From Streptomyces yatensis (GTDB lineage: Bacteria > Actinomycetota > Actinomycetes > Streptomycetales > Streptomycetaceae), in contig NZ_CP072941.1 in assembly GCF_018069625.1 (NCBI RefSeq), positions 6,820,001 through 6,884,000 on the forward strand: a stretch of 64,000 bases of DNA, read 5' to 3'. Position numbers and translations under genes: made by a program. The notes beneath the pieces are model-generated. The model did not search any database, was not told where the DNA came from, and saw nothing but the letters and a program-made list of their open reading frames with translations. How positions within the stretch are numbered: the first letter of the stretch is position 1; the number at the start of each line of letters is the position of its first letter. Below are positions 8,963-18,052 of the stretch, piece after piece.

Positions 8963-9676
8963 ATGCTGCACCTCAACCGGATCGTCCTGTCGACCTGCCT
9001 GGTGGTCTTCGCCCTCGTCGTCCAGATCTGCGTGCTGGCCCGGCTCCAACTGCCCGGCGCCGTCCCGGACCTGCTGCTGCTCGTCGTGCTCGGCCTCGCG
9101 CTCGTCTACGGCCACACCGGCGGTGCGCTCATCGGCTTCGCCGCGGGCCTGCTCGCCGACCTCGCCCCGCCCGCCGACCACGCGGTCGGCCGCTATGCCC
9201 TGGTGCTCTGTGTCATCGGCTATCTGGCGGGGCTCGCCAAGCCGGAGTCCGGCCAGCTCAGGTCGGCCACCGGGCCGATGCTGGTGGTCGTGGCGGCCGC
9301 CATCGGCGCCACGCTGCTGTACGCCGGGGTCGGCATCCTCGTCGGCGACGACGCGGCCCGTCAGGTGGGCCTGGGCAAGCTGCTGTTCACCGCGGCCCTC
9401 TACGACCTGCTGCTGGCGCCCTTCACGGTGCCGCTGATCATGGGGCTCGCCAGACGGGGTGAGAACGATCCGATGGCCGACAGCGCGGGCGGCGGCGGTG
9501 AGAGCCCGTCCCGCTGGATCAGCACGGCGGGTGGCGTCAGCACCGGCCGGATCGGCCGGATGAGCCGGCTGAGGCGTCCGGGCCGGGCGGCCCGGATCGG
9601 CAGCCAGCGCGGCGGGCTGCTGGCCCGCACCGGGAAGAACAGGACGGCTCGCATCAAGGGGGTCAAGCGCCTGTGA
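8963..9676 (+). CDS. mreD: MreD, rod-shape determining membrane protein
   Basis: Multi-pass membrane partner of MreC, 237 residues. About five hydrophobic helices occupy the first 165 residues (IVLSTCLVVFALVVQICVL, DLLLLVVLGLALVYG and others). The protein ends in a long Arg/Gly/Ser-rich basic tail ([18 protein letters not shown]...) that should be cytoplasmic and is longer than in rod-shaped model bacteria. ATG with AGGAG upstream, 3 bases after mreC. Confidence 0.92.
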   Translation: MLHLNRIVLSTCLVVFALVVQICVLARLQLPGAVPDLLLLVVLGLALVYGHTGGALIGFAAGLLADLAPPADHAVGRYALVLCVIGYLAGLAKPESGQLRSATGPMLVVVAAAIGATLLYAGVGILVGDDAARQVGLGKLLFTAALYDLLLAPFTVPLIMGLARRGENDPMADSAGGGGESPSRWISTAGGVSTGRIGRMSRLRRPGRAARIGSQRGGLLARTGKNRTARIKGVKRL

Positions 9677-9761
9677 GCACCACCCTCCCCTCGCCCGCCG
9701 CCCTGCCCTCCGCCGTCGCCGTTCGTCCTCTCGTCGCCCACCACCGCCCTCAGGGGATGCC

Positions 9762-11906
9762 ATGAGTAATATCCCCGAGACCGGACGGACCCCCCGGGTC
9801 ACCATCCGGCTCGTCGGCCTCCAGATCCTGGTCTTCTCGCTGCTGCTGACCCTCGGCGGGCGCCTGTGGTACCTGCAGATCCGCAACGGCGACGAGTACA
9901 CCGCCGAAGCCGCCAACAACCACGTCCAGCAGGTCGTCCACCCCGCCGTGCGCGGCTCCATACTGGACGCCCGCGGGGTGCCGCTCGCCGACAACGAGAC
10001 CCGTCTGGTCGTCTCCGCCAGCCGCACCGAGCTGATGAAGATGCCGGACGACGGCAAGGCCGCCCTCACCCGCCTGGCCGACGTCCTGGGCATGAAGCCC
10101 AAGGACGTCATGGACAAGGTCCGGCTGTGCGACGCCAAGACCCCGCAGCCGTGCTGGAACGGCTCCCCGTACCAGCCCATCCCGATCACGGACGAGGCCA
10201 GTGCCAAGCAGGCGCTGCAGATCCGCGAGCGCGAAGAGGACTTCCCCGGCATCAGCGCCGAGCCCACCGCCGTGCGCCGCTACGCCGCTCCGGCCGGTTC
10301 CAACGCCGCCCAGGTGCTCGGCTATCTCTCCCCGGTCACCGATGAGCAGGTGAAGGAGGCCGAGCACACCAAGTCGCCGCTGCTCCGCTCGGACCAGGTC
10401 GGCAGCAACGGCCTCGAGCGCCAGTACGACAGCGAGCTGCGCGGCAAGGCCGGGGTGACCCGCTATGAGGTCGACAACCTCGGCCGTGTCATCGGTCAGC
10501 GGGAGAGCCAGCGGGCCCGTCCCGGCGACAACGTCGTCACCAGCATCGACTCGCGCGTCCAGTCGGTCGCGGAGAAGGAGCTGGAGCAGGCGATGCGGGA
10601 CGCCCGCAAGCAGCACGACCGGAACACCGGCACCAACTACAAGGCGGACTCCGGCGCGGTCGTGGTCATGGAGGCCAAGACCGGCCGGGTGGTGGCCATG
10701 GCGTCCAACCCGACGTACGACCCCAACGCCTGGGTCGGCGGCATCTCCGGCAAGGACTACAAGCAGCTCACCGGCAAGAAGTCCAACTACCCGCTGCTCA
10801 ACCGGGCGATCCAGGGCCAGGCGGCCCCCGGCTCGATCTTCAAGGTCGTCCCGACGACCGCCGCGATCAACGCCGGCTACTCCTTCAACGGACCGTATCC
10901 CTGCACCAGCTCGTTCAACATCGGCAGCCAGGTCTTCAAGAACTTCGAGTCCGAGAACTACGGCGGGATCAGCCTCGGCCGCGCGCTGGAGGTCTCCTGC
11001 GACACCGTCTTCTACCACCTGGCCTACGAGCAGTGGAAGAAGGACGGCGGCAACAAGCCCAAGAAGAAGCCGGGGGACTGGTTCTACCGGACCGCCCACC
11101 AGTTCGGCCTCGGTAAGGAGACCGGCATCGACCTCCCCAACGAGGTCACCGGCCGGGTCCCGGACCGCCAGTGGAAGAAGGACTACTGGAAGGCCAACAA
11201 GGACGCCTGGTGCAAGACCGGTAAGAAGGACGGGAACTACGGCCAGCGGATCGCCTACGAGAACTGCCTCGAGGGCATGAAGATGCGCGCCGGTGACTCC
11301 GTGAACTACTCCATCGGCCAGGGCGACACCCTCGTCACCCCGATCCAGATGGCCACCATCTACTCGGCCATCAGCAACGGCGGAACGCTCTACAACCCCA
11401 CCATCGGCAAGGCGATCGTCAGCCCCGACGGCAAGGACGTCCGGGAGATCAAGCCGGAGTCGCACGGCAAGCTGCCGATGAAGGGCCAGACCCGCGACAA
11501 GATCGACAGCGCGCTCGCGGGCGTCGCCACCCGGGGCACCGCCGCCTGGCGGTTCCAGGGCTGGCCGCAGGACAAGATCCCGATGCACGCCAAGACCGGT
11601 ACCGCGGAGGTCTACGGCAAGCAGACCACCTCGTGGTTCGCGACGTACACCAAGGACTACTCGATCGTCATGACGATCTCCCAGGGCGGTACCGGCTCCG
11701 GCGCCTCAGGCCCGGCCGTGCGCAAGATCTACAACGCGCTGTACGGGGTCGACGCCAAGGGCGGCATCGACAAGAAGAAGGCGCTGCTGCCCCAGCCGCA
11801 GCCCAACCTGCCGAAGATCTCCTCGGACGGCTCCATCGAGCCCCAGCCCCTGGGCAAGCAGTTCGAGGCGGCTTCCCGTGAGCGGCGGCGGGGAGGGGAT
11901 TCGTGA
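9762..11906 (+). CDS. mrdA: Penicillin-binding protein 2, elongation-type transpeptidase
   Basis: Class B PBP that cross-links peptidoglycan together with the RodA polymerase. It has 714 residues: a short cytoplasmic N-terminus, membrane anchor (about 13-35), dimerisation domain with the RGSILDARGVPLADN motif, then the transpeptidase domain with SIFK (SxxK), SCD (SxD, normal for the PBP2 class) and KTGT. The neighbouring rodA and mreBCD support the role. The stop overlaps a small ORF by GTGA. Confidence 0.96.
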   Translation: MSNIPETGRTPRVTIRLVGLQILVFSLLLTLGGRLWYLQIRNGDEYTAEAANNHVQQVVHPAVRGSILDARGVPLADNETRLVVSASRTELMKMPDDGKAALTRLADVLGMKPKDVMDKVRLCDAKTPQPCWNGSPYQPIPITDEASAKQALQIREREEDFPGISAEPTAVRRYAAPAGSNAAQVLGYLSPVTDEQVKEAEHTKSPLLRSDQVGSNGLERQYDSELRGKAGVTRYEVDNLGRVIGQRESQRARPGDNVVTSIDSRVQSVAEKELEQAMRDARKQHDRNTGTNYKADSGAVVVMEAKTGRVVAMASNPTYDPNAWVGGISGKDYKQLTGKKSNYPLLNRAIQGQAAPGSIFKVVPTTAAINAGYSFNGPYPCTSSFNIGSQVFKNFESENYGGISLGRALEVSCDTVFYHLAYEQWKKDGGNKPKKKPGDWFYRTAHQFGLGKETGIDLPNEVTGRVPDRQWKKDYWKANKDAWCKTGKKDGNYGQRIAYENCLEGMKMRAGDSVNYSIGQGDTLVTPIQMATIYSAISNGGTLYNPTIGKAIVSPDGKDVREIKPESHGKLPMKGQTRDKIDSALAGVATRGTAAWRFQGWPQDKIPMHAKTGTAEVYGKQTTSWFATYTKDYSIVMTISQGGTGSGASGPAVRKIYNALYGVDAKGGIDKKKALLPQPQPNLPKISSDGSIEPQPLGKQFEAASRERRRGGDS

Positions 11907-12022
11907 GCGACGCACGCGCGGCCGCCGGGTCGCAGACGATGACGAAGGCCGCACCTCTGCGCCGCGCGGGCGACAGTGACATGAGCCGCTGCCGCGGCGG
12001 GGCGAACAGGAGGCAGCGGTGA
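11903..12022 (+). CDS. 39-residue ORF linking mrdA and rodA by stop-start overlaps
   Basis: GTG at 11903 overlaps the mrdA stop (GTGA at 11903-11906), and the TGA at 12020-12022 overlaps the rodA GTG (GTGA at 12019-12022). A good Shine-Dalgarno (GGGAGGGG, 11891-11898) precedes it, and AGGAGG (12008-12013) inside its end serves rodA. The predicted peptide is basic (MSDARAAAGSQTMTKAAPLR...CRGGANRRQR) with no membrane segment or known motif. It may be a real microprotein or merely a device for translational coupling across a 112-base gap. Confidence 0.45.
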   Translation: MSDARAAAGSQTMTKAAPLRRAGDSDMSRCRGGANRRQR

Positions 12023-13221
12023 GCGCGTCCACGCACGGATACTCCGTCCGCCGGTTCACCCCTGAGCGCGGCGCCTGGAGCAAGCTCATGGCGCGCGACT
12101 CCCTCGTGCGCCGCCTCGACTGGGTGCTGCTGCTCACCGCGCTGGCCCTGTCCGCGATCGGCGCGGCGCTCGTCTACTCCGCCACCCGCAACCGCACCGA
12201 GCTCAACCAGGGCGATCCGTACTACTTCCTGGTCCGGCACGCCCTCAACACCGGCATCGGGCTGCTGCTCGCCATCGGCACCGTCTGGCTGGGCCATCGC
12301 ACCCTGCGCGGCGCGGTCCCGGTCCTCTACGGCCTGTCGGTCGTCCTCGTCCTCGCCGTGCTCACCCCGCTGGGCTCGACGATCAACGGGGCGCACGCAT
12401 GGATCGTGGTCGGCGGCGGATTCTCCCTGCAGCCGGGTGAGTTCGCCAAGATCACGATCATCCTGGGCATGGCGATGCTGCTGGCCGCGCGCGTGGACGC
12501 GGGTGACCGGCTCAACCCCGACCACCGCACCGTCGTCCAGTCGCTCGGCCTGGCCGCACTGCCCATCGCGATCGTGCTGCTGATGCCGGACCTCGGCTCG
12601 GTGATGGTCATGGCGGTGATCGTGCTCGCTGTGCTGCTCGCCTCCGGCGCGTCCAACCGCTGGATCGCCGGGCTGATCCTGACGGCCGTGGTCGGCGCGC
12701 TGCTCATCTGGCAGCTGCACGTCCTCGACCAGTACCAGATCGACCGCTTCGCCGCGTTCGCCAACCCCGCGCTCGACCCGGCCGGGGTCGGCTACAACAC
12801 CAATCAGGCGCGGATCGCGATCGGCTCGGGCGGTCTCACCGGTAAGGGGCTCTTCCACGGCACCCAGACCACCGGTCAGTTCGTCCCCGAGCAGCAGACC
12901 GACTTCGTCTTCACGGTCGCGGGGGAGGAGCTCGGCTTCCTCGGCGCGGGCCTGATCATCGTGCTGCTGGGGGTCGTGCTGTGGCGCGCCTGCCGGATCG
13001 CGCGCGACACCACGGAGCTGTACGGGACCGTCGTCGCGGCCGGGATCATCGCCTGGTTCGCCTTCCAGTCGTTCGAGAACATCGGGATGACGCTGGGCAT
13101 CATGCCGGTGGCCGGTCTGCCGCTGCCGTTCGTCTCCTACGGCGGAACCTCGATGTTCGCCGTCTGGATCGCGATCGGGCTGCTGCAGTCCATCCGGGTG
13201 CAGAGGCCCGTCTCCGCTTAG
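12019..13221 (+). CDS. rodA: RodA-family peptidoglycan glycosyltransferase (SEDS)
   Basis: SEDS polymerase of 400 residues that extends glycan strands from lipid II, working with the PBP2 encoded just upstream. About ten membrane helices. SEDS hallmarks are present: LQPGEFAKITIILGMAMLLA, the MPDLGSVMV loop, FVPEQQTDFVFTVAGEELGFLG (catalytic loop), and the C-terminal GIMPVAGLPLPFVSYGGTSMF. GTG start at 12019 with AGGAGG 5 bases upstream. Last gene of the mre cluster. Confidence 0.95.
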   Translation: MSASTHGYSVRRFTPERGAWSKLMARDSLVRRLDWVLLLTALALSAIGAALVYSATRNRTELNQGDPYYFLVRHALNTGIGLLLAIGTVWLGHRTLRGAVPVLYGLSVVLVLAVLTPLGSTINGAHAWIVVGGGFSLQPGEFAKITIILGMAMLLAARVDAGDRLNPDHRTVVQSLGLAALPIAIVLLMPDLGSVMVMAVIVLAVLLASGASNRWIAGLILTAVVGALLIWQLHVLDQYQIDRFAAFANPALDPAGVGYNTNQARIAIGSGGLTGKGLFHGTQTTGQFVPEQQTDFVFTVAGEELGFLGAGLIIVLLGVVLWRACRIARDTTELYGTVVAAGIIAWFAFQSFENIGMTLGIMPVAGLPLPFVSYGGTSMFAVWIAIGLLQSIRVQRPVSA

Positions 13222-13256
13222 GGCTGATTGGCCCGAGTTCGGGTACGTGACACCAC

Positions 13257-14894
13257 ATGGTGGACACGAAGCAGGAGATAGAACGCAAGTACGAGGCCAC
13301 CGCCGAAGAAGCCGGTCCGTCCGGGCGACCCGACCTGCCGGGTCTGCCCGAACTGACCGGGGCGGGTCCGGTCGCGACCGTGGTGAGCCGCGGTGTCGCG
13401 ACCCTGGAGGCCACCTACTACGACACCCCCGGGCGACGGCTGCTGGCCGACGGCATCACCCTGCGCCACCGCACCGGCGGCGCCGACGAGGGCTGGCATC
13501 TGAAGCTGCCCGTCGGCCAGGACACCCGCGAGGAGCTGCAGGCGCCGCTCGGTACCGAGGTGCCCGCCGAGATGGCCGCGCTGCTGCGCTCGCGGGTCCG
13601 CCACGATCCGCTGCGCCCGCTCGCCCATCTGCACACCGAGCGGGACCGCAAGGACCTGGTGGACGCCGATGGCACCGTGCTCGCCGAGGTGGCCGTCGAC
13701 CGCGTGACGGCCCGGCGGCTGGCGCCGGAGGAGAGCGAGCCGGTGCGGTGGACCGAGGTCGAGGTCGAGCTCGCCGAGGGCCGGGGCCACGATCAGCGGC
13801 TGCTCGACGCGGTCGAGGGGCGGCTGCGCGACGGCGGTCTGCACCGCGCCGACAGCCCCTCCAAGCTCGCCAAGGCCCTGGCCGAGACGGAGAAGGTCGC
13901 GGTCGCGGTCGAGACCGGCGGAGGCGGGCCCGGCCGGTCCGCCAAGCCCGGGAAGCCCGCGAAGAGCGCCCGTCAGGTCGAGGAGGCCGCGTCGGCGGTC
14001 CGGCGGCCGCTCGGCGCCGACGATGTCGTCCTGGACTACGTACGCCGTCAGATCGACGCCATGGTGCGGCTCGACCCCGCCGTGCGCAGGGACCTGCCGG
14101 ACGCGGTGCACCGGATGCGGGTCGCCACCCGCCGGCTGCGCAGCGCCTTCCGCTCCTACCGCAAGGTCCTGGACCGTACGGTGACCGATCCGATCGGCGA
14201 CGAGCTGAAGTGGCTGGCCGGTGAGCTCGGCCTGGAGCGCGACCGCGAGGTGCTCACCGAGCACCTCGAAGGCCGTCTCGCCGAGCTGCCGGACGACCTC
14301 CGGCTCGGCCCGGTGCCGGCCCGGCTGCAGCACTGGTCGCAGGGGCGGCGCGAGGGCGCCCGCGCGGCCGTCCTGGGCGCGCTGGACAGCGAGCGCTATC
14401 TCACGCTCCTGGACACCCTCGACGCCCTGGTGGCCGCTCCGCCGCTGCGCCCCGCCGCCGCGAAGCCGGCCGCGCCGGTGGTCGTGGGGGCCGTGCTGCG
14501 CGACTACGAGCGGCTCGCCACCCGTATGACCACCGCCCTGGAGACGCCGCCGGGGACGGACCGCGACGTCGCCGTCCATCAGGCCCGTAAGGCCGCCAAG
14601 CGCGTCCGCTACGCCGCCGAGACGGCCCGGCCCGCGCTCGGCAAGCCCGCCAAGAAGTTCGCCCGCCGTATGCAGGCCGTACAGGACGTGCTCGGCGACC
14701 ACCAGGACAGCGTCGTCGTGCGCGAGGCGCTGCAGGCGCTGGCCACCCAGGCCCATGGCGCGGGGGAGAGCGACTTCACCTTCGGCCTGCTGTACGGCAG
14801 GGAGGAGGCGCGGGCCGCCGCCCGCGAGCGCGAGCTGCCCGGTCTGTGGGCCGATGTCTCCCGCAAGAAGCACCGGGCGGCCCTGGAGGCATAG
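13257..14894 (+). CDS. CYTH and CHAD domain protein
   Basis: A two-domain protein of 545 residues. The N-terminal CYTH (triphosphate tunnel metalloenzyme) domain carries the ExExK signature EIERK (residues 7-11) and further strand motifs (YYDTPGRRLLADGITLRHRTGG, WHLKLP). The C-terminal CHAD helical domain (about 256-540) has the conserved His/Arg/Lys-rich helices (VHRMRVATRRLRSAFRSYRKVL, VHQARKAAKRVRYAAETA). CHAD domains bind polyphosphate, so an inorganic triphosphate/polyphosphate role is likely, but the substrate is not established. A Lys/Gly/Pro linker joins the domains. There is no clear Shine-Dalgarno before ATG 13257. Confidence 0.9.
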   Translation: MVDTKQEIERKYEATAEEAGPSGRPDLPGLPELTGAGPVATVVSRGVATLEATYYDTPGRRLLADGITLRHRTGGADEGWHLKLPVGQDTREELQAPLGTEVPAEMAALLRSRVRHDPLRPLAHLHTERDRKDLVDADGTVLAEVAVDRVTARRLAPEESEPVRWTEVEVELAEGRGHDQRLLDAVEGRLRDGGLHRADSPSKLAKALAETEKVAVAVETGGGGPGRSAKPGKPAKSARQVEEAASAVRRPLGADDVVLDYVRRQIDAMVRLDPAVRRDLPDAVHRMRVATRRLRSAFRSYRKVLDRTVTDPIGDELKWLAGELGLERDREVLTEHLEGRLAELPDDLRLGPVPARLQHWSQGRREGARAAVLGALDSERYLTLLDTLDALVAAPPLRPAAAKPAAPVVVGAVLRDYERLATRMTTALETPPGTDRDVAVHQARKAAKRVRYAAETARPALGKPAKKFARRMQAVQDVLGDHQDSVVVREALQALATQAHGAGESDFTFGLLYGREEARAAARERELPGLWADVSRKKHRAALEA

Positions 14895-14966
14895 CTCCGT
14901 GGCGAGGGAGTCCGGCGCGGCAGGTACGCTAGAGGGTCACCCCTGTCAGCTTCACGAAAGTCCGCG

Positions 14967-16889
14967 ATGTCTGTCGAGTCGGTCTTCCCACAGCTCGAGG
15001 CCCTGCTGCCGCATGTGCAGAAGCCCATCCAGTACGTAGGTGGCGAGCTCAATTCCACTGTCAAGCCGTGGGAGAGCTGCGACGTCCGCTGGTCGCTCAT
15101 GTACCCGGACGCCTACGAGGTCGGTCTCCCCAACCAAGGCGTCATGATCCTTTATGAGGTCCTCAACGAGCGCGAGGGCGTGCTCGCCGAGCGCACCTAC
15201 AGCGTGTGGCCGGACCTCGAGGAGCTGATGCGCGAGCACAAGGTGCCGCAGTTCACCGTGGATTCGCACCGCCCGGTGTCCGCGTTCGACTTCCTCGGCG
15301 TCTCCTTCTCCACCGAGCTGGGGTACACCAACCTGCTCACCGCGCTCGACCTGGCGGGCATCCCGCTGGACGCCCGGGACCGCACCGAGGACCACCCCGT
15401 CGTGGTCGCGGGCGGCCACGCCGCGTTCAACCCGGAGCCGATCGCCGACTTCATCGACTGCGCGGTGATCGGCGACGGTGAGCAGGCCGTGCTCGACATG
15501 ACCGCGATCCTCCGCGACTGGAAGGCCGAGGGCCGCCCGGGCGGCCGCGACGAGCTGCTCTTCCGCCTCGCCCGCACCGGCAGCGTCTACGTCCCGAAGT
15601 TCTACGACGTGGAGTACCTGGCCGACGGGCGGATCGCGCGCGTCGTGCCGAACCGCTCGGGCGTGCCGTGGCGGGTGTCCAAGCACACCGTCATGGACCT
15701 CGACGAGTGGCCCTACCCGAAGCAGCCGCTGGTGCCGCTGGCCGAGACCGTCCATGAGCGGATGTCGGTGGAGATCTTCCGCGGCTGCACCCGCGGCTGC
15801 CGCTTCTGCCAGGCGGGCATGATCACTCGCCCGGTGCGCGAGCGGTCGATCACCGGAATCGGCGAGATGGTCGACAAGGGGCTGAAGGCCACCGGCTTCG
15901 AGGAGGTCGGCCTGCTGTCGCTCTCCTCCGCCGACCACACCGAGATCGGCGACATCGCCAAGGGCCTCGCCGACCGGTACGAGGAGGACAAGATCGGCCT
16001 GTCCCTCCCGTCGACCCGGGTGGACGCCTTCAACATCGACCTCGCCAACGAGCTGACCCGCAACGGGCGCCGTTCGGGCCTCACCTTCGCCCCCGAGGGC
16101 GGCAGTGAGCGCATCCGTAAGGTCATCAACAAGATGGTCTCCGAAGAGGACCTCATCCGTACGGTGGCCACCGCGTACGGCAACGGCTGGCGGCAGGTGA
16201 AGCTGTACTTCATGTGCGGTCTGCCCACCGAGACCGACGACGATGTGCTGCAGATCGCCGACATGGCGACCAAGGTCATCGCCAAGGGCCGCGAGGTGTC
16301 CGGCAAGAACGACATCCGCTGCACCGTCTCGATCGGTGGTTTCGTCCCCAAGCCGCACACCCCCTTCCAGTGGGCCCCGCAGCTGAGCGCCGAGGAGACC
16401 GACGCCCGGCTGGAGAAGCTGCGCGAGAAGATCCGCGGCGACAAGAAGTACGGCCGCTCGATCGGCTTCCGCTACCACGACGGCAAGCCCGGCATCGTCG
16501 AGGGTCTGCTCTCGCGCGGCGACCGCCGGGTGGGCGCGGTCATCCGCGCCGTCTATGAGGATGGCGGCCGCTTCGACGGCTGGCGTGAGCACTTCTCGTA
16601 CGACCGGTGGATGGAGTGCGCCGAGCGGGCCCTGCCCCAGTTCGGCCTCGACCTCGACTGGTACACCACGCGCGAGCGCACCTACGAGGAGGTCCTGCCC
16701 TGGGACCACCTCGACTCGGGCCTCGACAAGGACTGGCTGTGGGAGGACTGGCAGGACTCGCTCGACGAGACCGAGGTCGACGACTGCCGCTGGACCCCCT
16801 GCTTCGACTGCGGCGTCTGCCCGCAGATGCAGACCGAGATCCAGATCGGCCCCACCGGCCGGAAGCTGCTGCCGCTGTCGGTGAAGTAG
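14967..16889 (+). CDS. B12-binding-domain radical SAM protein (TIGR03960 family)
   Basis: Radical SAM enzyme of 640 residues. The 4Fe-4S motif CTRGCRFC (C274, C278, C281) follows an N-terminal cobalamin-binding-like region (LMYPDAYEVGLPNQGVMILYEVLNERE), and further radical SAM motifs are LTFAPEGGSERIRKVINK and VKLYFMCGLPTETDDD. The C-terminus has extra cysteines (CRWTPCFDCGVCPQM). The family always pairs with a DUF2344 protein, as here, and its reaction is unknown. A TACGCT -10 box (14926-14931) leaves a roughly 30-base leader. The end of the gene, including the TAG, is duplicated in tandem. Confidence 0.9.
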   Translation: MSVESVFPQLEALLPHVQKPIQYVGGELNSTVKPWESCDVRWSLMYPDAYEVGLPNQGVMILYEVLNEREGVLAERTYSVWPDLEELMREHKVPQFTVDSHRPVSAFDFLGVSFSTELGYTNLLTALDLAGIPLDARDRTEDHPVVVAGGHAAFNPEPIADFIDCAVIGDGEQAVLDMTAILRDWKAEGRPGGRDELLFRLARTGSVYVPKFYDVEYLADGRIARVVPNRSGVPWRVSKHTVMDLDEWPYPKQPLVPLAETVHERMSVEIFRGCTRGCRFCQAGMITRPVRERSITGIGEMVDKGLKATGFEEVGLLSLSSADHTEIGDIAKGLADRYEEDKIGLSLPSTRVDAFNIDLANELTRNGRRSGLTFAPEGGSERIRKVINKMVSEEDLIRTVATAYGNGWRQVKLYFMCGLPTETDDDVLQIADMATKVIAKGREVSGKNDIRCTVSIGGFVPKPHTPFQWAPQLSAEETDARLEKLREKIRGDKKYGRSIGFRYHDGKPGIVEGLLSRGDRRVGAVIRAVYEDGGRFDGWREHFSYDRWMECAERALPQFGLDLDWYTTRERTYEEVLPWDHLDSGLDKDWLWEDWQDSLDETEVDDCRWTPCFDCGVCPQMQTEIQIGPTGRKLLPLSVK

Positions 16890-16906
16890 CCGTCGGTGAC
16901 GTAGCC
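16877..16906 (+). repeat. 15-bp tandem duplication across the radical SAM gene stop
   Basis: gtcggtgaagtagcc (16877-16891) is repeated as gtcggtgacgtagcc (16892-16906), one mismatch. The period is five codons, so the copy provides a second in-frame TAG. Confidence 0.75.
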
Positions 16907-16942
16907 GTCCGGCGGCCCTCCGTCACCGGGGGGCTCACAAAG

Positions 16943-16948
16943 TAGGCT
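16943..16948 (+). promoter_or_regulatory. Possible -10 box for the DUF2344 gene
   Basis: TAGGCT, 27 bases upstream of the GTG at 16976. It would give a short leader or place the start close to the AAGGAG at 16998-17003. Confidence 0.4.
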
Positions 16949-16975
16949 GGAAGAGACCGGGGCCCCGCGGCCCTG

Positions 16976-17830
16976 GTGCTCGACCGCAAGAAAGCACAAG
17001 GAGACAGTCCCCTGGGCAAGCGACAGCCCGAAGGCCCGCCGCCCGCTCCCGCGGTGCAGCGCATCCGTTTGCGTTACACCAAGCGCGGCCGCCTCCGGTT
17101 CACCAGCCACCGCGACTTCCAGCGCGCCTTCGAGCGGGCGCTGCGCCGCGCCGAGGTGCCGATGGCCTACTCGGCGGGCTTCACCCCGCATCCGAAGGTG
17201 TCCTACGCCAATGCCGCACCCACCGGCACCGGCAGCGAGGCGGAGTACCTGGAGATCCAGCTGACCGAGGCGCGCGACCCCGAGAAGCTCCGGGCGCTGC
17301 TCAACGAGTCGCTGCCCGCGGGGCTCGATGTGATCGAGTCCGTGGAGGCCCGCACCTCGGGGCTTGCCGACCGGCTGCAGGCCTCCGTATGGGAGATCCG
17401 GCTCGACCAGGTCGCCCGGGCGGACGCCGAGCGTGCCGCCGCCGCCTTCCTCGAGGCCGACACGGTCGAGGTGGAGCGCCGGACGAAAAACGGGTTGCGA
17501 ACCTTCGACGCCCGTGCGGCGGTGGCCCGGCTGGAGGTGCTTCCGCCCCGGGGCGATAGGCCCGGAGACGCTGGCTGTGCGATACTGCGGCTGGTGGTAC
17601 GGCATCTGACACCTGCCGTGCGACCCGACGACGTCCTGTCCGGTCTCCGCGCTACGGCCGACCTGGCGCCGCCGGTCCCCGCAGCGGTGACCAGGCTGGC
17701 GCAGGGGCTGCTCGATGAGGAGTCCGGCACGGTGACCGACCCGCTCGCGCCCGATCGCGAGGCAGTTCAGGCCGCCCCAACCACGGCCGCCGAGCTGACC
17801 GCCGCGATGGCGCCGGGAGGTTCCGCGTAG
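16976..17830 (+). CDS. DUF2344 protein (TIGR03936 family), partner of the radical SAM protein
   Basis: A protein of about 284 residues. The family signature IRLRYTKRGRLRFTSHRDFQRAFERALRRA is near the N-terminus, followed by MAYSAGFTPHPKVSYANA. The family occurs next to or fused with the TIGR03960 radical SAM protein, and its function is unknown. The start is uncertain: GTG 16976 has no Shine-Dalgarno, whereas a perfect AAGGAG (16998-17003) sits inside the frame 8 bases before CTG 17012 (LGKRQPEGPPPAP), so initiation at CTG is a real alternative and costs only 12 residues. The C-terminus is Ala-rich. Confidence 0.85.
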   Translation: MLDRKKAQGDSPLGKRQPEGPPPAPAVQRIRLRYTKRGRLRFTSHRDFQRAFERALRRAEVPMAYSAGFTPHPKVSYANAAPTGTGSEAEYLEIQLTEARDPEKLRALLNESLPAGLDVIESVEARTSGLADRLQASVWEIRLDQVARADAERAAAAFLEADTVEVERRTKNGLRTFDARAAVARLEVLPPRGDRPGDAGCAILRLVVRHLTPAVRPDDVLSGLRATADLAPPVPAAVTRLAQGLLDEESGTVTDPLAPDREAVQAAPTTAAELTAAMAPGGSA

Positions 17831-18052
17831 GGCCGCCGTCGATGCGCCGCCGATGCACTTGGGAGCCACCCGGGTCCGGCTGGCGCACTGACCAGGAGAC
17901 TTTCGCCGGTCCCGACACATTCGGTCCCGGTGAGCGAGACGACAGCTCCCGTGCGGCGACCGCGCCCCGGGCGGCGGCAGACGCGCACAGTGCGCGGGTT
18001 GCCGGCCGGAGGCAGGCGCGGCGCCCGGGAGCGTGACGGGAGAAACGCCCGC
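17831..18052. other. Leader region before rne
   Basis: A 222-bp stretch without a confident gene. The rne frame is open back to GTG 17930 (a start there would add 41 basic residues). A direct repeat of cggtccc occurs near 17908 and 17922. In other bacteria RNase E controls its own mRNA through the leader; nothing here proves that. Confidence 0.4.
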
